Shown: one piece after another, positions 36,021 to 45,539 of the stretch
How positions within the stretch are numbered: position 1 is the first letter of the stretch
How the letters are laid out: every line of letters begins with the position of its first letter
Assembly: GCA_950295325.1 (NCBI GenBank)
Contig: OX485803.1
Location: 47,571,554 to 47,635,553, forward strand
Direction of reading: 5' to 3'
Source: Polytrichum commune
Taxonomy: Eukaryota; Streptophyta; Polytrichopsida; Polytrichales; Polytrichaceae
Length of the DNA stretch: 64,000 bases
The notes under the pieces: model-generated
Told to the model about the DNA's origin: nothing
The model's database searches: none
What the model saw: the letters and a program-made list of their open reading frames with translations, nothing else
Position numbers and translations under genes: made by a program

Positions 36021-36243
36021 TACACTGATTATCCCAATTTATGCATGTTACTATTCGGGATTCAAAATGCTCTAAATATTTAATGAGAATGTAATATTTT
36101 ACCAAGTAAAGTCATTTACGTTCTATAATATCTGAACAATACATTGAACTTTCGTTTAACAAAAATTGAGCTCGAGTAATACGACATTATTGCATTGCAT
36201 AACTCCAAATAATAACATACACTAATTGGGATAATCATTATAG
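36021..36243. mobile_element. inverted-repeat element D (MITE-like)
   Basis: About 223 bases. The left end tacactgattatcccaattt...atgttactattcggga pairs with the right end ccaaataataacatacact...ttgggataatcattatagtg, giving arms of about 45 bases. Similar single ends lie at 29456-29515 and 30535-30590. The interior is AT-rich and non-coding. Confidence 0.7.
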
Positions 36244-37184
36244 TGAATGTTTATTTTTTAAGTGACAACAATAGGAAGGTCGCTATTATATATTCATTAG
36301 GGATAACTTGAGGTTTTATATGTCACATAGGAGATGATTGGAGCGGCCTACACGATCACTATCAATAAAGTTCATTGTGCAATGAAAACTAAATATGTTG
36401 TGGCAATCGTAGTAGCATTGTCCAAGGTACAATCAACTAAGTTCCTTATGCAATGAAATTGCCATACCCACGTAGGCAGGGATTTGAGTTGGTGAACAAA
36501 CATAGCATGTCAATGTAAAACACATTGACATTCCTTTTCTTTTTTTCTCTCTCGCAATGGAACTTATGACTTTGTAAGGGTTGAGAGCTAAAACCAACCA
36601 TGAAAAAGGAAACAAAACACCAACATTGTCAAGACTTTATGACATCATATTGTGTCAATGTTATAGCATTCATGATCGGACTTTCCACTCCACATTATAA
36701 TGCAAGTTTTACAAAGATAAAAGCTCAAGGTTCAGTTATAAGCCCCATGAAAATACACTGCCCCTTCTTGGAGAAGGTGATACCGAAGTGAGATCAAGAA
36801 CGATTCATTTCCATATATGTAAATTGATATGTCCAATTAGGTTACCCACCCTAATTTATCGACATTCCAAATGAATTAGAATATTTATTACCACCACAAC
36901 AAAATGTATTTATTATGGTGGCTATGATGGTGGCTAAACAAAGCTGTGAGTTCTTGTGATCTAATTTTGCACCAAGATAATTTGTTTGGGTAAAGAGGCA
37001 ACCTATTTGCAAAGGCAACCTAATTTGCACATATCAATGTAGATATGTGGTCATACATAACTATAGATATAGGTCTTAGATACATCTAAGTATGTAGCTA
37101 TAGATGGCAGCAAACAACATGGTAATCAACAAGACAACACCGTCCCACCAAGGATATTAAGATGCACGTGTAACAACACACAGT

Positions 37185-37605
37185 GTGAATGCCTCACAAA
37201 ATTGCGACCCGACCTTATCTACATACCAGTGCTACATACGGACAAAACGACCCCCTGATACCCACACCGGACCTAATCATAGAATTCACCTTCACACATG
37301 ACATATTCATTGAACAAGGCATACAAACAAAATCACCAAATACAACGGCTAATAAACACAATAAAAGCACAAGGCTGGAAAGCGAGACCCCTTATAACTA
37401 TCACCGCATGAGTAAGAGGCGCAATACACACAAGAAGTATAGAACTCCTCAAAAAACTACCAATCCCAATGGCACTAATAAACGAACCATGAAAAATATT
37501 CACCAAATTTCCATTAAATATCTAACATACCTAGTACTCAATAAAAGGAAACTCGATAACAAACAAGAACCCATTCCCCCCCCCCCCCCCCTCCCTCTCA
37601 CATAA
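37185..37605 (+). mobile_element. LINE fragment (post-RT region)
   Basis: The plus frame starts PHKIATRPYLHTSATYGQND and continues IEFTFTHDIFIEQGIQTKS, NGTNKRTMKNIHQISIKYLT to a proline run encoded by a 16-C tract (37576-37591). The A/C-rich, G-poor strand composition matches the LINE at 22150-25970. Placing it after the RT domain is inference from composition and the basic C-terminal style. Confidence 0.55.
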
Positions 37606-38138
37606 CAAAAAGATACTAGGTAATACGACCCCCTACATACAAGGGCCCACCTACCGTAAGGTAGGCAGTAAACCTTATCATGCACCAAGGGGACTCTTGA
37701 GCATGATATGGCCAACAGGTTCAAATTCACGTCAAATGAAAAGAGTGAAGTTAAATTTTCTATTCTAGTTATAGATACGTAGTCATTTGACATCTAAGGG
37801 GAAAAAAATGGCCATGGCTAGACACCCACATCTTCTGGTTGAGCTCCCACCACTATTACCAATATATAGGGAGTATATTAAGAACTTGACCCCCTCAAGT
37901 TTGTGGTTAATTCATCTTAAATGGATTACTCAAGACTACTTGAGACCCTCATTATGATGCTAATTATGGGATCAATTAATCTTGAAAAGGAAATATACAT
38001 GCTATAATACAAAGGACTTCGTATTCATCTTGAGTAAGAGTGAGCTCACATAAAGGCCTAGACATCATTTGAAGAGCTTGCATCATCTTATGTCACCTGA
38101 TAGGCATTCAATATAATTTCTTTCGGAGTTTTGAGCTA

Positions 38139-40053
38139 CTGTTCTCCCTCTTTAGTATGACACGTTTGGGAAACACAAAAGATGTCGTATTATCAAGGTG
38201 TCGTCTTCTCGTTAATATGACAATTGGTGTAAAATTATCGTACTCTCAAGGGAGTACAAAAACATAAGAAATATGAGCTTTAAAATATGTACAACGAGTT
38301 TAAGCAATATAGATTTTATGAAATAATAACTTGTAACTCCAAACAAATACAAATATTCTCAAGAACTCTTGAAATAGGAGTTCAAAGATCTTTAGTATTG
38401 CCTACCCAAGTTAGCAATTGTCATCTTATCTAAATTCCCTACTAGCTTTTGAAACCTAATAAATTCATTAACACCAAAATGTAAAGAGTTGTTTAATAAG
38501 AAATTAGACAACAATGATGCATGACGTTTAGCATCACTAAACTTTATTGTAGGTGGAGCAACATCATCCACATCTACTGTATGTAGATCAACATTAAGAT
38601 CAAAGCCTTGTGCATAATTGATTCCCAAAGCAGGATCCACCAACCCATTACTACTCAATTCTAGCTGAATAATCTCTTCCCCTTCCATTTGAATGTAAGT
38701 CTCGATTGACATCTCATCATCACCCAATCGCAACTTTGAAATCATAGCACCAAGTCCATTTGATTCTTCTTACAATCTATACTTATCACTATATTCGTTA
38801 ATTTGAGACTTTCTCTTGTCACAAATTAATATATGGACCACAACAACATGGTCTAATGTTTGGGTCGTCCTACCTAAACCATCTTGATATGAGTTCTTAA
38901 TTGGGTTCTTGATATGAACACCCGCTTCAAAGTATTTGCATCTTACAACATTCTTCAATATCTGTGCAATTTTATCCAGGTTCTTATATTTGTTACAGTC
39001 TCAAAATGCCGAAAAAGTCCCAAATTAACGAATATAGTGATACTTCTCTCTTTCATCAACTAAGGCAAAATCAACATTTTATATTGTAGGTAATATACGC
39101 GCCATCCTCCAACAATTCATGACTATACGTGTATCCAACTCACTCCATACTTCAAAACTCCACATGATAGCATGTCTGATGTTGGGCACCACCTTCCTTA
39201 AATCCTTCAATGTAGCATCATCATATTGTGATAAAACCCACTACAAAAGTTTCTTCTTGTATTGAATTTTGAAAGATGCTATTATACCTTGATCCAAAGG
39301 TTGAACTACGCTTGCAACATTGGGAGGAAGGAAGACCAAAGTCATGTTGCTCAATTCCAAGGATGAAAAACCATGAGACTTACCAACTTTGGCAGAGCTA
39401 AAAACATGTGAAGATGCATAATCCAAAATCATAATCACCTTTTGATTTTGGCCTTTTGAATTGATTGTTGAGTTGCAAAATCAAAGCTTCAAATATATCC
39501 CCCTTCATCCAAGCTATTTTATTTGAGTGCCACCAAACATACTCACGAGGTTGTCATCTTCTGCAACATCATGGTTACTTAGACGTATAAATCACAAACA
39601 ACTTCAACTTATCAATCCCAGTTGAATTAACATCAAGAGCAAGTGTTGCACGCTCCTTCTGTAACTTCAGACCCTTCACTTTCCCTTGTGCTAATGTTTT
39701 ATTAGGATATGCTCTAAAATACAATCCAGTCTCATCCATGTTGTAATCATCTTCAAGCTCATAATCTGACAAAAGAATAGCAAAGAGGCCACTCTAACCC
39801 TAACCATGTCCATTCTACACTAGTAACCCTAATTATCATTAAGTTCCCAAGTAGTTCCCAAATGAAAATGGATGTATTTTAGATGTACATAACATAGAGG
39901 CATTAATTACCTCTTTAATATGAAAAAACGGAGATTTTAAATGCCGTATTGTCGAGTGCCGTATTCGTATAGAAGAGGGAGTTTTGAACCCAAAAGTTTG
40001 GTCACCCAAAAATATCGAGGGTGTCCTATAAACGAGTGTCATACTGACTGTCC
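38139..40053 (-). mobile_element. pogo/Tigger-like (Tc1/mariner superfamily) DNA transposon, defective
   Basis: The ends are imperfect inverted repeats (ttagtatgacacg at left; gtgtcatactgactgtcc at right) and TA flanks both sides (38137-38138 and 40054-40055). The paralogous empty site at 43814-43815 has a single TA. Minus-strand frames carry the pogo DDE signature: YNMDETGLYFRAYPNKTLAQ (first Asp) at 39575-39772 and ILDYASSH plus FLPPNVASVVQPLDQGI (second Asp) at 39241-39438. The CENP-B-type N-terminal DNA-binding region is absent and stops break the frame, so the copy is non-autonomous. Confidence 0.88.
38392..39772 (-). pseudogene. pogo/Tigger-like transposase remnant
   Basis: Three broken segments in order on the minus strand: the catalytic N-part (39772-39575), the catalytic middle with LSNMTLVFLPPNVASVVQPL (39438-39241), and an acidic C-terminal part ending FQKLVGNLDKMTIANLGRQY (38745-38392). 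Both visible catalytic Asp residues are retained; the third acidic residue is not identifiable. A sister fragment lies at 61101-61752 with the first Asp changed to Asn. Confidence 0.82.
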
Positions 40054-40165
40054 TACAGTAATCGATTCCCTTGAATGTGAGCACGAAATGACGTATACTG
40101 TCCTCAAATAGATGATTCATTGCAGTGTCAGAATTGACCATCAAAAACACATGCTTCAAATATGC

Positions 40166-40548
40166 CACACTAAATAGGATATTTGGTGCATATGGTGTTT
40201 TATGTCACTATGGTAACTTTTCCGATGACACTTCTTATGAATAACTGAACAAATATTGTCATGAATGATGGATGAGTTCATCCATTAGCCAGAACCCTAC
40301 TTTCTTTTGTCAGCAACTTGTGATGAAATGTTGTCGTGGATGATTGAAATTTGAGTGAAAAAGCACTTGGTAACTGATAGTAATTGTAACACTGTAAATT
40401 TATAATCCCCCCCCCAAAAAATTTTTTTACAAGGAATGACAAATAATGTTGGTTTAACATTTATTGCCGGTGACGATTTACCGCAATTTACGATTAGTAT
40501 TGAGCAAGACAATTAGAATCGGTGACACTAAATATCATATTTAGTGTA
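40166..40548. mobile_element. MITE family A, copy 3
   Basis: Ends cacactaaataggatatttg and cactaaatatcatatttagtgta. The interior matches copy 1 in the same orientation: acttcttatgaata, ggatgagttcatccat, cagcaacttgtgatgaa, caaggaatgacaaataatgt and attagtattgagcaagacaa. It sits inside the duplicated segment, whose other copy lacks it. Confidence 0.88.
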
Positions 40549-40807
40549 GCACTTTCATTAGGGTAGTAACACATGAAACACTGCTTAAAAATACTCACAC
40601 ATTAACAGCATTTTTCATAAACTTTCAATGAAATTCACTTTAGTCCAGACATGGGTGTCAAAAAGTGGTGAAGGTGTCAATCTAAAGAAAGAAGGAAAGA
40701 AAGAAAGTCGTCGCCTACTTGTGACACAATGGAGGTCCATTCATCCATAGTCAATAGTATATATAAGAGAATATGTATCAGGCTTAATCAAATGAAATTA
40801 GCATAAG

Positions 40808-41745
40808 TATGTGTGTGTTAGTTGCTTCATTTTTCATGTTCTCCAACTTCTACCAATTGGATTTACACAATGAAACTTGCATTAGCAAAAAAATTATGAA
40901 ACACATAGGCACTTCAAGAGCAAAATTATGAAATAGGGTGAGACCTAATACAATAAGGTTTTCCCACTCACAACCTCAACTTTTGAGCATTTAATAGTGT
41001 TCTTGTAGTGCTCATTCATGTTGTTGTAGTGTTTTTGTATTGTTTGATAGTGTTTTTGTGATTATGTCCTTGTTCATCATGTTGTAATCCTATCATTGTT
41101 TGGTGTTTCAATCCCTCATCATTATTGTATTCCACCCTTTATCGACAAACTTAATAACATAAGGCAACCCGTGATTTATGTTAATGTGTTGCCTTATATC
41201 ACTAAGCATGTTGATAAAAGGCGCCTTAAAACACCACACATATGATATTTTAAATAACACAAAAGAGGTAATTTTTGAATTAATATAGGGTTAACCTTAA
41301 ATGGAATTTATAAGGTCCAACTACCAAAGGGGCAAGATAATGAGGCAAAGTAGAAATTTAGGAGAAAAAAAATGTATTAGAAATAATTAGATAAATAGCC
41401 CCCCCCCCCCCTCGCCCAAAAAAAAAACAAACAAAACAAACAAACAAAAACTATGAGATAGTGAAGTATTCGTGATGAAACATCCACAAAAGGTGGATTG
41501 AAAATCAAACCTCCCCTGATTTAGTTATGGTTATTGAAAATGCATATTTGTTGATTTCTACACTGAACACATAGGTTCTCCCAATTATGATCACTATTGA
41601 GTGTAGAGTAGTTATTAATATTTGAAAACATGGTCCAAACTCTTTTAAACATGTGTCTTTATGATACTTGCTCTTTGATCCTCCTCAAACCATATACCAA
41701 TCAAATCCAAGGGTCCAATCAAGAAAATAAACCACTTCATACCCA
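40808..41745 (+). repeat. dispersed repeat R5, longest copy
   Basis: It shares blocks with 49850-50200 (same strand) and 54083-54600 (opposite strand): catgttctccaacttc, ggattgaaaatcaaacctc, ttgattta-ttatg-ttat, gaacacata-gt-ctcccaatt, cactattgagtgtagagtag, ttattaatatttgaaaacat and gctctttgatcctc. It interrupts the duplicated segment. It contains a 13-C run (41399-41411). No coding domain; probably non-coding ends of a retroelement. Confidence 0.7.
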
Positions 41746-42394
41746 TGTACCCTCAAGCCTCAACCAAATGAAGTGAAGGACCACCAGTTAACCCAGATGT
41801 GGACGTAATAAAGTTGCACATGGCCTTGGATGTTTAAAATGGCTCTTTAACATTTCCTTTGTTTGGAAAGAACCTTGAACCTTCTATACTTCACAAAGCT
41901 AGCATTTGGTGTTGGAACTACAATTTTGCATTTCTAGTGTCAAAGAGCCTTGTAAAACAAACATAGTCTTGGTTGTTGATGATGACACAAACTTGGGATT
42001 GGTGAATGCTGCCCAAGTTCAAGTCACCTAGAACGATTGCACTTTATAGAAGCAACTTTGGGGTTTAAGCCTTACCTCTCCAGAGGATGCTATGTGCACA
42101 TGGAAGAACAAGTGGGCGATTCAAGCTCTACTCCCTAGCCACTCCAACCTTCAACTTACTTTGAGTATTGTATTTTCCAACTTGAATCCTTCCAAGCATG
42201 ACTGATGGGAGCCATCGTCTTTGTGATTATTCTCTCCATGTTTTCTCTTTCAAAGGTGGCAAGAAGGTTTGGTAGCACATTGCTAAGGCGTGGAAGGTGA
42301 TGGTTAAGATGAACCGTTTTCTCCTCCTTTTTTATTTCTAGAAACATCCTTCAATTAACATCTTGAGTACCAAGGTTTTTTATTTGCCATTACA

Positions 42395-42760
42395 ATGGAT
42401 AGGGCTTTTGTTATGTACAAGAAATGTCTTAGGCACTTCAAAGATATTTGGGATCCCAATCGTAATGATTTCCTTACTTGGGAGGAGGCTCAGCTCAAGT
42501 TTTCTCTTGTGGAGGTTTACAAAGGTTTTTGGACAAATTCATTGGTGCACTATAGGACATTCAAGGATTGGTACATTAGTCAAGTTGATCGAGGAGGAGG
42601 CTTATAGTCCTTTTCCGAAATGCCACCCCCTGAGGCGGCCACATCACTTGCTAGGGTTAGGTTTAGAAACGGCATCAATTGTAAAGTTGCCATGGCAAGC
42701 TCTTCATGTGTCTACATATAGGTGGCAGTTCCCATCCCAATGTGGGTTGTGAAAGGATGG
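42395..42760 (+). mobile_element. L1-type LINE C-terminal fragment
   Basis: The plus frame reads MDRAFVMYKKCLRHFKDIWD, then FLTWEEAQLKFSLVEVYKGF and WYISQVDRGGG to a stop at 42605. The pattern 'Ile-Trp-Asp ... Thr-Trp-Glu-Glu-Ala ... Phe' resembles the region downstream of RT in plant L1 elements. Degraded frames continue to about 42760. Family assignment is tentative. Confidence 0.45.
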
Positions 42761-43288
42761 TGTTTGAAAGAATTTCAACATGGGCAAGTTGAACTTGTGC
42801 CCAATTCATGGGTTGCATTTCTAGATTCAAAGTTGGGTTGCAATACACTTTGAGGTGCAACTGGAGTTTTGTGCATACTACAACACTAATGGCTTTTCAA
42901 GGTTAGAGTGGATACTTTAACTCATGGGATTGCTAAAGTCCAATTCAATATGATTTTTTTCGGAGAATTGATGAGCTATTCTTCAACCAGACACAGTGGT
43001 GGTGGTTGGAGATGACTCCTCTTCTGGAGTACTCCACAAAATTAGGTAGAACTTGGATCATCACAAGGACTGAGCTCTTGAAGCCAATTGCCTTGAAGTG
43101 AACACATTCTATCCCCCCTTCTGTCTTGCCATGTTGGCAAGCGATCTGGCACAACACAGGGCACAAAGGAAGCATGGAGATGATGGAGCACAAGTTCTTT
43201 GCTTGTCATTTGGCTCAACACATTTGCCACTACACAACTAATATCATTTGGCAATGTTTTGCTAAGAGGAATAACCTTCATACAATAT

Positions 43289-43575
43289 GATTAGCAGATT
43301 CAAATCGAAGCCATGCAGCTGTTCTCATAAATTTTGGAGCTCATATGAATATCCTATTCATTATCAAAGTGAAGATTCTAATATTCGTTGAATGGTCATA
43401 TAGGTCCCCCCAAATTATGTTGACTATTGAGCCTAGATGGATATCATATTTTAAGCACTCACTGCACTCTCCTTTAAACTCATCTTTTTGGTATCTGTTC
43501 TTGGGGCCACACCAAACCACATCCCACCCACATGTAAATTCTCCTGATAAGTAACTGAATAAGGACTGTCCACCT
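43289..43575 (+). repeat. single arm of foldback family E
   Basis: Collinear with 32250-32549: gattagcagattcaaat, ggagctcatatgaatat, attcattatcaaagtgaaga, gaatggtcatataggtcccc, gttgactattgagcctaga, atctttttggtatctgttct and ccacaccaaaccacatccca. It abuts the start of the duplicated segment next to SF3B5. Confidence 0.8.
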
Positions 43576-44235
43576 TACCCACTTAGAGAAGGTACCAAAA
43601 CGATATCAACATTTTGATACCATATATGTAAATATATGGCCATATATAACTACAAATATAGGTTCTAGATATATCTAAATGTAGATTTGATGTGCTGCGT
43701 CATTTGACATCCAGGGGGAAAACTCGCAGAAAGGCCTAGACTTGTTCGAAGTTCTTGCATCTTGTTTTGACACCTGATGAGTGTTCAATGCAATTTCTTT
43801 GGGAATTGTGAACTACAGAAATTGATTTCCTTGAATGTGAACACCAGATGACAGTGACACATGAAACACTGCACAGAAGCGCTTCATCAACAGCATCTTT
43901 CAGAAACTTTCATAAACTCCTCTTAGTCCAGACATGGGTGTAAAAAAGTGGTGAAGGTCTCAATCAAATGAAACTAACATAAAGCCTCAACCAAAATAAA
44001 GTGAACAACCACCAGAGTACCCAGATGTGGACATAAGGAAGATGATAAAGCTGCAGATGGTCTTGGCTGTATGCAAGGGCTCTTCTATATTTCCACTGCT
44101 TTCGAAAAAACATTCATTGAGCCTTCCTTACTTCATGAAGCTAGCAACTTGTCCTAGAACTATGTTTCTGCAATTCTGGTGTCAGAGCTTAAGAAAACAT
44201 ACAATCCCCAGGTCGTTGATGATGAGATAAACTTG
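43575..44235. repeat. compact copy of the duplicated segment, 3' flank of SF3B5
   Basis: This stretch begins at the SF3B5 stop codon (minus strand) and extends downstream, so it is probably its 3' untranslated and flanking sequence. Its diverged, insertion-filled counterpart is 36765-42000. It has none of those insertions and so gives the pre-insertion structure. Confidence 0.8.
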
Positions 44236-45353
44236 TCAATCCTCCTGATCTCTGTCAGGTGGCTTTCCGCACGGCAAGAGCATTCTCTGAAAATGCAAGG
44301 GACAGTTAGTATCAGGCAAATATCAAAGAACCTTCAACACAAACATCCAAGGTAAAACTCTTCACTTGTGAATACAAAATGTTTGCCTATCAGAAGACAC
44401 TTACCTGCATAAAATTGTATCGCACCCGACCAATTGACTCATTCTCTGCAATCGCAAAGAAGCTCAAAAGTGGGGTGTGTCCTATGTATGACGCATAGCT
44501 GTCCCGTTGGATGTTAACTGCCCATTCACTGCCAACCCACATAGTCAGGCACATTACACCACCACAACAGAATAACTATGTTCCGCATATTATTTGACAA
44601 TGGCATGACTGCTTGCGATATCAACCAAAGGTTCACATAGATGACAACAACGTGAGGAGGACAAAAAAAAGTCAGACATATATCAGAAAAACTGGAAAGT
44701 GCCAATGATTACACCCAAGGTGAAACTGCAAAAGAATGAGGTAAGAAAAGAGGGTGCAGAATTTGCAAACTGGGGTGTCTTTCATCATCCTAAGAGGTGC
44801 AAATCATACAAAAGTATTGCAAGAATGCAAAAATAAATAATATATACTTATAGAAACTGAAGAAATTCTCAAATTGAATGTGCGAAAAACTTTGGAATTC
44901 CCCAGTTAAGGAAGCTGAATGTTACATGTGCGGCCTAACTCGAATACAGAAGCACAAAATACTTTGTTGATATAGACATGCATCCACTGTGCAATATACA
45001 TGCACAAGTACACATTCCAGCAGTCTTCCATCCATAAGTACATATGCAAGTCATGCACAGTGACAACAGCAATGTCCAGTCCAAGGAGACGTGTACACTT
45101 ACAAGCGATTTACATCAGCATGCCCAGTTCCAACATACTTGGCTTGTAGATGCTCAAGTTGACTGTTGATGTTAAACCTGTCACTGGCCTGCCATGTCAG
45201 AGCACAATTCCATGTGTAGATTAGAAAATCTGGTCCTCTGGATCAGACCGTGCTTGTCTCCTGCTTTACACTAAGGCCAACGAACTCTCAAGGAGAATAC
45301 TGGGAGGTAATTCAGTTAGAACAGAGATGAAAAACAGGAATGAATACCTGCAT
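44236..45353 (-). CDS. SF3B5: splicing factor 3B subunit 5 (SF3b10), complete, 4 exons
   Basis: Exons on the minus strand: 45353-45348 (ATGCAG, M-Q), 45188-45103 (ASDRFNINSQLEHLQAKYVG to N-R), 44528-44405 (EWAVNIQRDSYASYIGHTPL to F-M-Q) and 44286-44236 (RMLLPCGKPPDRDQED, stop TGA). All introns are GT-AG and phases join exactly to 88 residues, the family's usual size (about 86-88). Motifs HLQAKY-GTGHAD, RDSYASYIGH and FAIAENES are diagnostic. Role from the family: the smallest subunit of the SF3b complex in U2 snRNP, which binds SF3B1/SF3B3 and supports branch-site recognition in the nucleus. The two-codon first exon is unusual but fits the plant N-terminus MQASDRF. A telo-box-like motif lies upstream. 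Nothing suggests decay. Confidence 0.97.
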
Positions 45354-45503
45354 GATGCCTCACTGACGATTTAGCAGTGACGATTCCTGGAACAAGAAGG
45401 AACCAACAAATTTAACGAATGATTTTCAACACAACATATTCGTGTTACAGAATTGCACTTGAATTACACAACACGCTGTAGATTGCAGAGACTAGCAGAT
45501 ACT

Positions 45504-45512
45504 AAACCCTAA
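45504..45512 (+). promoter_or_regulatory. telo-box-like motif AAACCCTAA upstream of SF3B5
   Basis: AAACCCTAA occurs about 150 bases upstream of the start codon; a similar AAACCCTAA lies near 45985. Such motifs are common in promoters or leaders of plant housekeeping genes. A role here is inference from position only. Confidence 0.4.
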
Positions 45513-45539
45513 ACCTGATGGATTGGAGTGAAGAACAAG

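Larger units (their letters stand above)
36765..42000. repeat. insertion-swollen duplicate of the 43575-44235 segment
   Basis: Blocks collinear with 43575-44235 lie near 36765-36845, 37030-37100, 37778-37805, 38054-38138, 40054-40099, 40560-40697, 40783-40805 and 41752-42000. Shared runs include gtcatttgacatc, aaaggcctagac, cccttgaatgtgagcac, acacatgaaacactgc, tagtccagacatgggtgt, aagcctcaaccaaa and ggttgttgatgatga. The gaps hold a LINE fragment, a pogo element, MITE A3 and repeat R5. Confidence 0.85.
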
